DNA from: Desulfovibrio sp.
GTDB taxonomy: Bacteria; Desulfobacterota; Desulfovibrionia; Desulfovibrionales; Desulfovibrionaceae
Length of the DNA: 64,000 nucleotides
NCBI GenBank assembly: GCA_031272405.1
Contig: JAISTW010000050.1
Coordinates: forward strand, 40,623 to 104,622
Reading direction: 5' to 3'
In this document: positions 9,361 through 20,530 of the stretch, one piece after another
Layout: the number at the start of each line of letters is the position of its first letter
How positions within the stretch are numbered: the stretch's first letter is position 1
Made by a program: the position numbers and the translations under genes
The notes under the pieces: model-generated
The model's database searches: none
What the model was told of the DNA's origin: nothing
What the model saw: the letters and a program-made list of their open reading frames with translations, nothing else

Positions 9361-10465
9361 AGCCTTTGAACATGAAACGCCGCATGGAAACATTGAGCAC
9401 AATGCCGATCAGTGTAAAATTAACTATGGTGGCGCTGCCGCCGTAACTGATAAACGGCAGGGGAATTCCGACCACCGGCATCAGCCCGATAACCATGGAG
9501 ATATTGATGAATATCTGCCAGAAAAAGTAAAAGAACACACCCACGACAAGCAGGCTGCCAAAGCGGTCCTTGGCCAGAGAGGCGGTGGAAAAAATAGCCA
9601 GCAAAAAAAGACAAAACAGCGATATGAGGACGAGGCAGCCCACAAAGCCCCACTCTTCGCCAAAGACGGCCACAGCGAAATCCGAATGTCGTTCGGGCAG
9701 AAAACGGAGCTGGCTTTGGGAACCTTCCATAAAACCCTTGCCCCAGAGCTGTCCGGAACCGACGGCAATGTGTGATTGTATGATGTGGTAGCCGGCCCCG
9801 CGCCGGTCATTGACGGGATTTAAAAAGGTAAGTATGCGCTGACGCTGGTAATCATGCATGCCTACAAACCACATGAAGGCCGCTGCGCAGGGTGCGAGCA
9901 ACAGGCAGGTTTTAAACACATAGCCGCGCAGACCGTGAAAAAGTATCATTCCCGCCAGAATCAACAGTATCATTAAAGTTGTGCCCAGATCAGGCTGCAG
10001 GATGATGAGGGAGCACGGCAGTATGGCTACGACGATCACGTTGAAAAAGTCTTTCCAGCCCAAAGGGTTCTTTCCACGCGCCAGAATGCGGGCCGTAATC
10101 AGCACCACCGCCAGTTTGGCCACTTCCGAAGGCTGTATGTTCATAAAACCCAAGGAGAGCCAGCGTTTTGCGCCGTATACTGTTTTTCCGGTCATTGGCA
10201 CCAGAGCGAGCAGAACAATGGCTACGATGAAAAGCGGCCAGGCCAGATTGCGCAATCTACGGTAATCAAAACTCATGGCCGCGGCCATGCCGCAAAGACC
10301 GAATATCCCCCAGACCAGTTGGCGCTGGTAGAAACCGGAAAAAGTCATGCCGCTGTCAAGGCGTGTGCTGCTCGCCGAATAGAGGTTGACGACTCCCATC
10401 AGGTAGAGCAGGATCATGAGGGCCAGCAGGCTCCAGTTGATATATCCGAAAAGTCGTGTGTCCAT
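9359..10465 (-). CDS. rodA: peptidoglycan glycosyltransferase RodA (SEDS family)
   Basis: Polytopic inner-membrane SEDS protein, 368 aa from the chosen ATG (MDTRLFGYINWSLLALMI). It polymerises lipid II for side-wall growth with PBP2. About ten hydrophobic segments are visible, with the SEDS signatures RWLSLGFMNIQPSEVAKLA and GMPVVGIPLPFISYGGSA-like (here GLMPVVGIPLPFISYGGSAT). The start at 10465 lies 7 bases after the mrdA stop with AAGG upstream; the longer frame would run into mrdA. It is the fifth gene of mreB-mreC-mreD-mrdA-rodA. Confidence 0.95.
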   Translation of the reverse strand: MDTRLFGYINWSLLALMILLYLMGVVNLYSASSTRLDSGMTFSGFYQRQLVWGIFGLCGMAAAMSFDYRRLRNLAWPLFIVAIVLLALVPMTGKTVYGAKRWLSLGFMNIQPSEVAKLAVVLITARILARGKNPLGWKDFFNVIVVAILPCSLIILQPDLGTTLMILLILAGMILFHGLRGYVFKTCLLLAPCAAAFMWFVGMHDYQRQRILTFLNPVNDRRGAGYHIIQSHIAVGSGQLWGKGFMEGSQSQLRFLPERHSDFAVAVFGEEWGFVGCLVLISLFCLFLLAIFSTASLAKDRFGSLLVVGVFFYFFWQIFINISMVIGLMPVVGIPLPFISYGGSATIVNFTLIGIVLNVSMRRFMFKG

Positions 10466-10472
10466 GCATGCC

Positions 10473-12365
10473 TTATTGAGCCGTTGCGGCGACGGTTGCT
10501 GTTTCCGGGCCGAAAATATGGTCATAGATTTTTTTGGCTACCGGCCCGGCCACGCTGGAGCCGCCACCGCCGTGTTCCACCATCACAACGACCACACAGC
10601 GCTTGCCCTGTTTCATTCCCCAAGTGGCGACCCAGGCATGGTCACGCTGGGCGTATTCCATTTCGGAACTGCTCAGACGTCTGTCGCCGGCAGCCATTTT
10701 CAGCTTGACAACCTGGGCGGTTCCCGTTTTGCCGCCCATATCGGCATCCTTGCGCGCCACGACGCGGGCCGTGCCGCCGGCGGCGGTCTTGCGCATGGCG
10801 GCGACAATGAATTCTCTGCTTTTCACGCTCAAGGGCAAGCGCCCTGTCACAGTGCGCGTTTCATCTTCCGTAAGCAGGGGTTTGAGCAAATCTCCGCCGT
10901 TGAGCAAAGCCGACACATACACAGCGATCTGTACCGGCGTGACCAAGGTGTATCCCTGGCCGATGGCGATATTGTAGGTTTCCCCACGCACCCAGGGTTG
11001 GCCGAAACGGCTGCGCTTCCATGTTTTGGAGGGCACAAGGCCCGTTCTTTCATGGGGCAGGTTGATGCCGGTTTCTCGTCCGAAACCGCAGGCTTTGGCA
11101 AAGGCTTCTATTTTGTCAATGCCCATCTTTTCGGCCATAAGATAATAATATACATCGCAGGACTCCACAAGAGACCTTTCAAGGTTCACGCTCCCATGTC
11201 CGCCGCGTTTCCAGCAGCGAAAAATCTGATTTCCCAGTTTGACTTCGCCGGAACAGAAAACGCTTTCTTTTGGAGAGATTCCCTGTTCCAGAAACAGCCC
11301 GGCCATAATCAGCTTCCATACGGACCCCGGGGGGTAAGTGCTTTGGATAACGCGATTTTGCAAGGGAAAACGATTGCTTGTACGCAAGGCCTCCCAGTCG
11401 CGTTTGGAAATGCCTGTCGCGAAGAGGTTGTTGTCGTAGGCCGGGGACGTGACCAGCGCACGGAGTTTGCCGGAGTCTGGCTCCATGACGACCACGCAGC
11501 CGGCTTCTCCGCCAAGCGCTTCCCAGGCGGCCCGCTGGAGCGACAGATCCAGAGAAAGCTGAACTTCATGGCCGCTGCGCGGTTCCTTTTTCAGGTTTTT
11601 GCCCAATGAGCGTCCATGCACATCCACTTCCACATTGTACAGGCCCTTTTGCCCGCGCAATTTTTTTTCCAACTCCAACTCCAGGCCGGCCTTGCCCACA
11701 AGGTCGCCTGCAGCCAGCGTCTGATCGTCTTCCATTTCCTTTTCGTTGACTTCAGCCACATAACCCAGCACGTGCGCCAATATATCCTTTTCGGGATAAT
11801 TTCGTTTGGTGCGCACTTCGATTTCCAGGCCGGGCCAGGCATAAATTTCCGATTCAATGCGGGCCAGGAGTTCCCTGTTTATATCTTTGAGCAGACGAAT
11901 GCGTTCAAAGGATTTGACTTTGAAACGTTCCTGTTGGTAAATTTCCCATAACTGCGAAAGGGGGATGCCGGACCAGACGCTTATCTGCGTGAGTGTGGCC
12001 GAGATGTCACGACAGTCTTCCCGCACTAGGGAAAGCCCGAAGGCGGTGCCGTTGTCTGCTATGATTTCCCCGGCATTGTCCATAATGCGGCCGCGCGGTG
12101 CGAATATGCGCTCCTGGCGCAAGCTGTTTTCCAAGGAAAGACGCGCGAAATCTTCTCCGCGTTGTATCTGCAGGTACCACAGACGCGTGACCAGCACAAA
12201 GAACATGACGCCTATAAAAATTTGCAGTAAAATCAATCCGTTGCGTGGCGGATGATAGCGCTCGTCCTCCATCTGTATCTTCAGCCAGGCGCGGAAAAGC
12301 CGGTTGCGGTGTGATGGGGTAGCCCCCAGCTCAGGTGTGTCGGTTTTTTTATTCAGCAACTTCAT
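10473..12365 (-). CDS. mrdA: penicillin-binding protein 2 (elongasome transpeptidase)
   Basis: Class B PBP anchored in the inner membrane, acting in the periplasm to cross-link side-wall peptidoglycan; 630 aa. One transmembrane anchor near residues 43-63 (NGLILLQIFIGVMFFVLVTR) precedes the pedestal domain and the transpeptidase. Active-site motifs are in order: YPPGSVWK (SxxK), SCD (SxN position) and GGKTGTAQ (KTG). Its start overlaps the end of mreD by 17 bases, so translation is probably coupled. Confidence 0.96.
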   Translation of the reverse strand: MKLLNKKTDTPELGATPSHRNRLFRAWLKIQMEDERYHPPRNGLILLQIFIGVMFFVLVTRLWYLQIQRGEDFARLSLENSLRQERIFAPRGRIMDNAGEIIADNGTAFGLSLVREDCRDISATLTQISVWSGIPLSQLWEIYQQERFKVKSFERIRLLKDINRELLARIESEIYAWPGLEIEVRTKRNYPEKDILAHVLGYVAEVNEKEMEDDQTLAAGDLVGKAGLELELEKKLRGQKGLYNVEVDVHGRSLGKNLKKEPRSGHEVQLSLDLSLQRAAWEALGGEAGCVVVMEPDSGKLRALVTSPAYDNNLFATGISKRDWEALRTSNRFPLQNRVIQSTYPPGSVWKLIMAGLFLEQGISPKESVFCSGEVKLGNQIFRCWKRGGHGSVNLERSLVESCDVYYYLMAEKMGIDKIEAFAKACGFGRETGINLPHERTGLVPSKTWKRSRFGQPWVRGETYNIAIGQGYTLVTPVQIAVYVSALLNGGDLLKPLLTEDETRTVTGRLPLSVKSREFIVAAMRKTAAGGTARVVARKDADMGGKTGTAQVVKLKMAAGDRRLSSSEMEYAQRDHAWVATWGMKQGKRCVVVVMVEHGGGGSSVAGPVAKKIYDHIFGPETATVAATAQ

Positions 12366-12822
12366 TGTGTCGCGTCCACCGCCTTGTCAGCGTCAGAATA
12401 CGCCAGGCAAAAGGCAGAAAAAGGGCCTGAAGAAGACATTTCTCCAAAGTTTTGTCCGTGTCGAATGAGATATTCTGCAACGGGGCCATAAGCCAGTCAA
12501 GGGCATAATAGGGGGCGACAAGACAGGCGGAAAGCAGCACTATGAAAAAAAAACTCTCCACCTCAAAAAGCCATTGTCCCATGCGCAAAAATAGTGTTGT
12601 CACCGTGTACAGCAGCATGGAGCTGCCGAAAAAACGGGTACCCACGCCTTCCTGCAAAAAAATGAAGAGCGGGGCCAGCCAGAGCAGATTTTTATAGTCG
12701 CGTTCCTGCAACAGGATAAGCAGGCCGACCACAAGAACATCCAGGCCCGGTAGCAGCGCTTGGACCGCAATGGCTGTCACGATGAAGAGGCTCCACCAGA
12801 TAAGGTTACGTATTCCATTCAT
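12349..12822 (-). CDS. mreD: rod shape-determining protein MreD
   Basis: 157-aa inner-membrane protein with four to five hydrophobic segments (LIWWSLFIVTAIAVQALL, LVVGLLILL, ESFFFIVLLSACLVAPYYAL). MreD sequences are poorly conserved; the assignment rests on size, topology and its place between mreC and mrdA. It overlaps mreC by 4 bases and mrdA by 17. Confidence 0.85.
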   Translation of the reverse strand: MNGIRNLIWWSLFIVTAIAVQALLPGLDVLVVGLLILLQERDYKNLLWLAPLFIFLQEGVGTRFFGSSMLLYTVTTLFLRMGQWLFEVESFFFIVLLSACLVAPYYALDWLMAPLQNISFDTDKTLEKCLLQALFLPFAWRILTLTRRWTRHNEVAE

Positions 12823-13714
12823 GGGTTTGCCGTTTTTTGCGGCGCAGGCGGGCCGACAAATTCTGCCGGGGCGTCGTCAAGTTCTTCGGGCAGGCGTACG
12901 ATGCCTGTCGGTTCCAAAAGGACGACTTCTTCCAGGTTGTACAAATCCACGAGAGGAACCGCCTGAACGGTAAGGAATTGCGTATAATCGGAAGGGGCCA
13001 CGCTTTTGACGCGCGCTGCCGGAATGCCTTTGGGGAATTTTTGATCCAGCCCGGCGGTGACAAGAATGTCTCCCTGGTGGAGTTTGGCGTCACGCCGCAC
13101 AAAGTTGACCTCCAGTGCCTTGTCCGGTCCTTGACCGGTCAGGATGCCGAAAACCCGGCCGGATTGGCTGATGACGGCGATGCGGCTACCGGGATCCGTC
13201 AGCAGCAGGACATTGGCTGTGTGTGGGCTGGCTCGCAAAATTCGGCCCACAAGACCCTTGTTGGTGATGATGGGGGTGTTGGGGCGTCCGCCAGTTACGT
13301 AACCGCGGTTGACGACGATGCTGGCCAGCACGGCGTTGGGCCCCAAACGCCCCGCCAAAACACGGGCCCCCAGGGCCTTCCAGGCTGGATCCTGGGGCAG
13401 GTCGACAAGTTTTCTCAGGCGTTCAAGTTCAGCCAGTGATTCCTTGTCGGCCATGACCAGGTTTTCGAGTTCTTCAACGCGGGCCTTGAGGTGTTCATTT
13501 TCTTCCCGCACGTTGACAAGATCAAAATACTTCTCCCAGAATTCCTGGAGGGAGTCCTGCATGGCGCGTAGCGGAGAGAGTACGGCGCCTGCGAGTTCAA
13601 GGCCGATATTCGTCGATACCTCGTCCAAGGTGCGAGTACGCTGATTCCAAGTGTACATGCCCAGAAAAAGTATGAGCAGTATGCCTGCAAGAATCAGAAT
13701 ACGTCTGAATGCCA

Positions 13715-13715
<1 letters not shown>
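12819..13715 (-). CDS. mreC: rod shape-determining protein MreC
   Basis: 298-aa periplasmic scaffold linked to the inner membrane by one N-terminal helix (ILILAGILLILFLGMYTW). A coiled coil follows (about residues 60-100, EENEHLKARVEELENLV), then the beta-rich MreC domain (SIVVNRGYVTGGRPNTPIIT, GLVGRILRASPHTANVLLLT). Translation starts with GTG; the mreB stop TAG and this GTG share one base (TAGTG), so the two are coupled. Confidence 0.95.
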
Positions 13716-14900
<1,185 letters not shown>

Positions 14901-14927
14901 GGAAAGAAACGACGAGTTCAAAATATT

Positions 14928-16841
14928 TTACAATTCCTTTTGCCGATTTTCCAACCAGATTTGCAGCACCAGCAGCGTCCACAACGGTTTGCGCAAATCC
15001 GCTCGACCCGAAATATGGGCGTTCATCAGATTCCGCACGGCCTGGGGATTGAACATGCCCTGGGCACGCAATTTGTCCGTCGCCAGCATGTCTTCCATGA
15101 GCGGTCGCAGTCTGCTCTTGAGCCAGGTCGCCACAGGTATTTGAAAGCCGCGTTTGTTGCGGTGGAGAATTTTCTTCGGCAAAAGGTCGGCAAATGCCTT
15201 TTTGAGGAGATATTTGCGCCTGAAGCCGCACAATTTATAGCGCATGGGGAGGCGGGCGGCAAATTCCGCCACATCCGTATCCAGAAAGGGCGCCCGTACC
15301 TCCAGCCCGTGGAGCATGGAACAACGGTCCACTTTGACCAGAATGTCGTCCAGCATGAATTGGCGCGCATAGACATGGAAGGCGCGGGCTAAAGCGGATG
15401 CGGCCTTGGGGGGGGGCCAGTGCTCATAGTGTAGGCGGGTGGGGGCAAAAAGGACCTGCGAGTCAAAGAGGACAGTCTCAGCATAGTCAGAGTTGAGGAT
15501 ATCACGTTGCATTTGCGGGTTGAAGGCGGTGAGCAGGCTCTGCACACGCAGAGATGCCTGAGCGTCCGCGCCTCTGAGAAAGGTTTCCACCGCCAGACGT
15601 GGATTGATATAACCTGCGGAGGCAGGCAACAAACGCGGCAATCCGGCGAGAACGCTCCGCACTGGGGAGGGCAGGGCATTGAACCATTCTGCCGTGCGGA
15701 AGGCGATATAGTGTTCATAGCCGGCCCAGAGTTCGTCGGCGCCGTCCCCGCCCAGGGCCACTGTAACTTTTTCCCTTGTGGCGGCGGAAAGCAGCCAGGA
15801 GGGGGCGACAGAGGCGTCAGCCATGGGAGTGTCCATGCGGCGCACAACGGCGGGGAGGATGTCGGCGCAGTCTCCGGCGGCCAAAATGCGTTCCTGATGT
15901 TCCGTGCCGTAGGCCGCGGCGGCCGCGCGGGCATAACGGCTTTCGTCGTAGCTGGCTTCGCGGAAACCGATGGAGAATGTCTTGATGGGCGTCGTTGAGT
16001 GGCGCGCCATAAGTCCGGCTATGATGGTTGAATCAATGCCGCCGGAAAGAAAAACGCCCAAAGGGACATCACTGATCATGCGTCGCCGTACCGCTCTGGA
16101 GAGCAGATCGCGCAACTGCCGACATAAATCGTCTTCATTGCGTTTGTCCGCCTCATCCGGAACAGGCATGTCCCAGTATCGCGCGATGCGCGGACATCCA
16201 TTTTCCAGAACCAGATAATGGGCCGGCGGGAGGCTCATGGTTCCGCGATAAATGGTTTGGGGCGTGGGCACATATTCGTAGGCCAGATAGCGCATGACGG
16301 CGCTTGGTTCAATGGGGAAGGAAAAATTTTTCAGACGTGTCAGGGCCGTCAATTCTGAGGCGAAGGCAAAAATGCCGTTTTGAGCGGTGTAAAAGAAAGG
16401 TTTTTTGCCGAAGCGATCACGCCCGCAAAAGAGCCTCCGCCTGCGGCTGTCCCATAGGGCAAAGGCGAACATGCCGTTGAAGCGCTCCAAACAGGCGTCA
16501 CCCCAATGACGGTATCCCTCCAGGATGACTTCGGTGTCGGAATTGGTGGCGAAGCGCGCGCCCGCAGCCATAAGCTCTTTTTTGAGTTCCTGAAAATTGA
16601 AAATTTCCCCGTTAAAGGTAACGCACAGTTCTCTCCGCGTGTCAAACATGGGCTGGCCCCCGCCGGAGATGTCAATGATGGAAAGGCGTCTGTGTCCGAG
16701 ACAGACAGAACCATCCAGCCATACACCCTGTCCGTCGGGGCCGCGATGGGCCAGCGCGTCACACATGGCTTTTGTCCGGGCGGCTGCCTCCGGTCCGAAC
16801 GACGATCCGTCCAGGCGGCAGATCCCGGCTATGCCGCACAC
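14928..16841 (-). CDS. asparagine synthetase-like glutamine amidotransferase (AsnB family)
   Basis: Two-domain class II amidotransferase, 637 aa. The start is taken as GTG at 16841, because this puts the catalytic Cys at position 2 (V/M-CGIAGI) and GGAAGG lies 4 bases upstream. The N-terminal glutaminase domain has AHRGPDGQGVWL, GHRRLSIIDIS and FNGEIFNFQELK. The synthetase domain has the pyrophosphate loop FLSGGIDSTIIAG and VALGGDGADELWAGYEHY. Such proteins in polysaccharide loci amidate a sugar or acid rather than only making asparagine. It is the last gene of a five-gene overlapping cluster with glycosyltransferases, so a biosynthetic role in that product is more likely than housekeeping. 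Confidence 0.88.
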   Translation of the reverse strand: MCGIAGICRLDGSSFGPEAAARTKAMCDALAHRGPDGQGVWLDGSVCLGHRRLSIIDISGGGQPMFDTRRELCVTFNGEIFNFQELKKELMAAGARFATNSDTEVILEGYRHWGDACLERFNGMFAFALWDSRRRRLFCGRDRFGKKPFFYTAQNGIFAFASELTALTRLKNFSFPIEPSAVMRYLAYEYVPTPQTIYRGTMSLPPAHYLVLENGCPRIARYWDMPVPDEADKRNEDDLCRQLRDLLSRAVRRRMISDVPLGVFLSGGIDSTIIAGLMARHSTTPIKTFSIGFREASYDESRYARAAAAAYGTEHQERILAAGDCADILPAVVRRMDTPMADASVAPSWLLSAATREKVTVALGGDGADELWAGYEHYIAFRTAEWFNALPSPVRSVLAGLPRLLPASAGYINPRLAVETFLRGADAQASLRVQSLLTAFNPQMQRDILNSDYAETVLFDSQVLFAPTRLHYEHWPPPKAASALARAFHVYARQFMLDDILVKVDRCSMLHGLEVRAPFLDTDVAEFAARLPMRYKLCGFRRKYLLKKAFADLLPKKILHRNKRGFQIPVATWLKSRLRPLMEDMLATDKLRAQGMFNPQAVRNLMNAHISGRADLRKPLWTLLVLQIWLENRQKEL

Positions 16842-18229
16842 GATGCCTTCCAACGGGCGTTTTGGCGAACAAGCAGGTCAGAAAGACGTCGGCAGTTGCG
16901 ATCGGTATCGAACATTTCCTCGGCCAGGGCCATACCGTTTTGTCCCATGCAACGAGCGTCTTCCGGGTGAGCCACCAAGCGGCGGATGGCGTCGGCGAGC
17001 GCGTCTGCGTTGCCGGGTGGCACGAGAAGGCCTGTTGTGTTGTCAAGTATAACTTCCGGCAGGGCGTTGACGCTTGTGCCTATAACCGGCAGACCGTAGG
17101 CCATGGCTTCAATGATCGTGTTGGGAATGCCATCCCGCCGTCCCGACTCATGCACGACGCACGGGGCGAGAAATATATCGTGGCTCAGCAGGATATCGGG
17201 CAGACTGTCATGGGACACAAAACCCGGCATGGAAACAAGTTCTTTCAAGCCAAGTTCCTTACGCAAATTCGCAAGCGTGCGTCCCATGCGGCCAAGTCCC
17301 ATAACTTTGCCGCCGCCGCCGGCAAGAGTCAGATGAAAATCCAGGCCGGATTCTTTGAGCAGATGGCAGGCATGCAAGAGTACATCGAAACCTTTGGTGA
17401 CGTCAAAACGGCCCAAGGCCAGCAGACGGGCTGTTTTTTTCGACAAAACGGTCTCTTGGCGCCGAGTGGCCAGAGGCAGGGTGAGGCTGTTATAGATAAG
17501 TTCCACTTTCCCTTTGGCCTGCCCCTGATTGAAGTTTTCTATACGTTTCATGTCGTGGGCGTTATTGGCGCGTATGAAGAGAGCGGCGGAGAACTTCGCG
17601 CCCAGGTCGGGATCAGCCGGGTCAAGATTGTCTCCGCGCGCCGATGTGCCGAAGGGAATGCCGGCGATCTCTGCGGCCACCCACGCAGCAGTGGCCGTGC
17701 CTCTGGGCCAGGGCGCGTAAATCATGTCAATGCCGTCTTCACGCAGTTGGCGGCCGAGGTACACTCCGGCTAAAAATGCCCACAGATTTTCGGCGAAACT
17801 TTCCAAACTGCGCCAGGGTCTGCACAGGCTACGGATAAACAGACGGCGGAACATCGCGGGTTTTGTAAACAGACAACGCGCCGTTTCAAGCAGAAAGGCG
17901 GGTAGAAGTTTCAGACCGGCCGTGCGCGTCGAAGGGAGCGCCGCCAACATCTCCTTGGAACAGCAACGGGGGTTGGATGCATAGAGTGAATAGACTTCAA
18001 GGGGCAGACGTCGCCTCAGTATCTCCACTTCGCGGAAAATAAAGGGTTGGGTGAAGAGTGGATACCATAATAAAATGTAGGCGATGTGCGGCAGACCGGC
18101 AGGCAGAGGCCTGCCGTCGCCGTCGTGTTTTGTCTCCGTATTGCGCCGGCCGGGGCTGTTTTTCGCGATTTCGTCATTCACTGATGTCGTCTCCAGTTCA
18201 GGGGCCATTTTCGGCGCAACACCAATCAC
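16829..18229 (-). CDS. glycosyltransferase family 4 (first of two in cluster)
   Basis: Predicted cytoplasmic GT-B glycosyltransferase, 466 aa. The N-terminal 45 residues are polar and poorly conserved-looking; the fold proper begins near PHIAYILLWYPLFTQPFIFR. The C-terminal donor-binding half carries LLALGRFDVTKGFDVLLHA, MPGFVSHDSLPDIL and the E-x7-E-like GIPNTIIEAMAYGLPVIGT. GTG at 18229 is used as start because AGAGG lies upstream; ATG at 18208 lacks a ribosome site. It overlaps the deacetylase gene before it and the AsnB-like gene after it. The substrate is unknown. It resembles the second GT4 of the cluster in layout (same FIFREVE motif near the start). Confidence 0.88.
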   Translation of the reverse strand: MIGVAPKMAPELETTSVNDEIAKNSPGRRNTETKHDGDGRPLPAGLPHIAYILLWYPLFTQPFIFREVEILRRRLPLEVYSLYASNPRCCSKEMLAALPSTRTAGLKLLPAFLLETARCLFTKPAMFRRLFIRSLCRPWRSLESFAENLWAFLAGVYLGRQLREDGIDMIYAPWPRGTATAAWVAAEIAGIPFGTSARGDNLDPADPDLGAKFSAALFIRANNAHDMKRIENFNQGQAKGKVELIYNSLTLPLATRRQETVLSKKTARLLALGRFDVTKGFDVLLHACHLLKESGLDFHLTLAGGGGKVMGLGRMGRTLANLRKELGLKELVSMPGFVSHDSLPDILLSHDIFLAPCVVHESGRRDGIPNTIIEAMAYGLPVIGTSVNALPEVILDNTTGLLVPPGNADALADAIRRLVAHPEDARCMGQNGMALAEEMFDTDRNCRRLSDLLVRQNARWKASCAA

Positions 18230-19214
18230 ATTTGTTATCCTCTCTCAAGGACGCTTCGTTTTCACATGCCGCGTCTTGCCCAAGCTCACGCATGGTCAGC
18301 GAACACACGGAAAAATTATCATACAACCATTGCGTGTAACGATAGATTTTATCCAACAAGGCGTCAACAGACGCCGCATCCGGAATATGGGGGGCGCCGC
18401 CGGGCATCATTTCTGAGGAATGCCAGGTCAGGGAGAGCACTGTTCCGCCGCGTTCCACAAACAGGCGTGTGGTGAGCCGCATCAACCACAGGGGATGGTG
18501 GACGGGCAACAGCGCCAGCGCTCCCCAGTTTTTCAGGCCGGCGCGTGTGCGCCGGCTCAAGTCGCAAACATCGGGCAGACGTTCCAGCAGTCGGGGCAGG
18601 GAAGGAAACAGCGGGGTGACGGTAAGGGGTATTTCTACGATGGTTTTGTCGGCTGCCCGAATGCGGTAAGGATTGGCGGGTGCCGCGAAATGATTCGGCC
18701 CTTTGAGGGGGCTGTGCAAGGGGCGCACGGAGGCGTCGCAGGTGATCCCGGCCAGGGCCAGCAAAGGCCAATGCTCCGCGCGTATGTCCCATCGGCCCAT
18801 GCGAAAGGAGGTCGGTCGCTCCCCGCAAAAATCTTCGGCCAGTTCAAGCAGATGATTCAGTTTTTCCCCCATAATGTCCGGGGGAACATCCGCCGAACAG
18901 ACCGAACATGCCGATCCGTTCTTTGTTTCGGACAGCGGGGGCGTATTCCAGTGATGCAAATGTGTTCCAATTTCCACCCTGCCCGGAAATTCGGCGCAAA
19001 AAGCGGCGATGTCCGCACGGGCCCCAGGGTTGTCCAACACGCTGTGAGCGCAGAGAAGCGTGGGGCGTATCGGCATGCTCATCAAGGGCCTGAGCCGGAG
19101 GAGGTTGGCGGTGTTTGTCACTTGTGGCGAGAACCTGGCGTATTGGCCGCCGAAAAGGCCTTCTTCCTCCACATCCAGACTGACGGCAAGGATGATCTCC
19201 AGTTTCTGCTTCAT
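18198..19214 (-). CDS. polysaccharide deacetylase-like (NodB-fold) protein
   Basis: 338-aa cytoplasmic-looking protein with no signal peptide. NodB-type motifs are visible: VSLDVEEEG (the TxDD position), GTHLHHW (HxxxH zinc region), RMGRWDI (the RxPY-like arginine) and LTWHSSEM near the C-terminus. This predicts metal-dependent removal of an acyl group from a sugar, probably a nucleotide- or lipid-linked intermediate, given that the protein is not exported. It lies between two GT4 genes with overlaps of 4 and 32 bases. Confidence 0.75.
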   Translation of the reverse strand: MKQKLEIILAVSLDVEEEGLFGGQYARFSPQVTNTANLLRLRPLMSMPIRPTLLCAHSVLDNPGARADIAAFCAEFPGRVEIGTHLHHWNTPPLSETKNGSACSVCSADVPPDIMGEKLNHLLELAEDFCGERPTSFRMGRWDIRAEHWPLLALAGITCDASVRPLHSPLKGPNHFAAPANPYRIRAADKTIVEIPLTVTPLFPSLPRLLERLPDVCDLSRRTRAGLKNWGALALLPVHHPLWLMRLTTRLFVERGGTVLSLTWHSSEMMPGGAPHIPDAASVDALLDKIYRYTQWLYDNFSVCSLTMRELGQDAACENEASLREDNKCDWCCAENGP

Positions 19215-20530
19215 GCGTCCCCGCCAGCGACGCAGTGGCTAATATACAGATTCCGCAACATAGTGATATTTTTTTTACTGTCAAACATTTGCTTGACCAG
19301 CGCCTTTCCCGCTTCGGCCATGCTTCGGGCGCGCTCCCTGTTTTCCAGCATGCGTCGCAGAGCGTCGGCCATGGCCGTCGGATTACGCTGTGGAACCAGC
19401 AGGCCCGTTTCGTTGTTGCGGATGACTTCGGGGATGCCGTTCACGTCTGTGGCCACCACGGGCAACCCGCAGACAAGGGCCTCCATAATGACATTGGGTA
19501 TGCCGTCCCTGTCGCCGTTGCTGTGCACTACACTGGGAACCACCAGCAGGTCGTGGCTGCGCATGAAGGCAAGAATTTCGTCGTGGGGTATGAAACCCGG
19601 CATATCCACAATGTCCCGCAGCCGCATGCGTCGCAGCTGACGCAAAAGCCTGCCGCGCCAGCGTCCGTCTCCCACCAGAGTAAGCCGTACTGGAAGGCGT
19701 TCGCGTCTTAAGCGCGCCAATGCGCTGAAAAGTTCCGGAAAACCCTTGGTACGGGCAAAGCGGCCTACGGCCAATATGCGGAAGACATCGTCAGAACGCT
19801 CTTCGCGCGGGGAAATTTGTGCATCCCCAACAAAAGTGAGGCTGTTGTAGACAAGGTGTATTTTGTCCGCCTGGTCGTGAGGGCAAAACTGTCGAAGCCA
19901 GCGCACGTTAGCCAGATTGTTGGTGCGCACGAAGATGGCGTCGCGGGATTTCTCCCGCAAGAGGCCATCTTCCGGATAAACGTCTCCAGCTCTTCCGGTG
20001 AAGGCAAAGGGTATCCCCGTCAGATGCGAGGCTACCCAGGCGGCAGTCGCCGGTCCGTTTGCCCAGCAGGCATGTATAAGGGTAATGTTCTGATCGCGGC
20101 AGTGCTCAGCCAGCAAAAAACCGGCCATAAAACACCACAGGTTTTCTCCAAGGGCCTCCACGTCGCGCATTTTGTGAAAAAATCCTTCGCGTAGGAGGGC
20201 AATCACATTGTGGGGCCGGCGCATCAAGGCGCGAAAAAAAGCGGCCAGCACCGACAGGGTGACCATGATGCCGTAGTGCCGCACAGGGCCGGGAAAAGCC
20301 CGCATTTCGGCGCTGCACCCCGCAAGCGATTCTCCGTACATGGTGTACACCTGGATGGGTAACCCAAGGGCCAGAAGACTCTTAACCTCCCGAAAAATGA
20401 ATGTTTCCGAGGAGAGCGGAAACCAGAGCAAAATATAGGCGATTTTAGGGGCAAATCCGGGACGCTGGCAGGTTGACGTCGTCCCGGCGTTATCGCTGTC
20501 CATGCCTGTGTTCATGATTGTATTGTTCAA
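19211..20530 (-). CDS. glycosyltransferase family 4 (second of two in cluster)
   Basis: 439-aa GT-B enzyme. The acceptor half begins APKIAYILLWFPLSSETFIF. The donor half has ILAVGRFARTKGFPELFSAL, DMPGFIPHDEILAFM and GIPNVIMEALVCGLPVVATD, the usual GT4 nucleotide-sugar site. It overlaps the alpha-oxoamine synthase gene by 41 bases if the first ATG is used; ATGs at 20515 and 20503 are alternatives. The sugar and acceptor cannot be told from sequence. Confidence 0.88.
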   Translation of the reverse strand: MNNTIMNTGMDSDNAGTTSTCQRPGFAPKIAYILLWFPLSSETFIFREVKSLLALGLPIQVYTMYGESLAGCSAEMRAFPGPVRHYGIMVTLSVLAAFFRALMRRPHNVIALLREGFFHKMRDVEALGENLWCFMAGFLLAEHCRDQNITLIHACWANGPATAAWVASHLTGIPFAFTGRAGDVYPEDGLLREKSRDAIFVRTNNLANVRWLRQFCPHDQADKIHLVYNSLTFVGDAQISPREERSDDVFRILAVGRFARTKGFPELFSALARLRRERLPVRLTLVGDGRWRGRLLRQLRRMRLRDIVDMPGFIPHDEILAFMRSHDLLVVPSVVHSNGDRDGIPNVIMEALVCGLPVVATDVNGIPEVIRNNETGLLVPQRNPTAMADALRRMLENRERARSMAEAGKALVKQMFDSKKNITMLRNLYISHCVAGGDA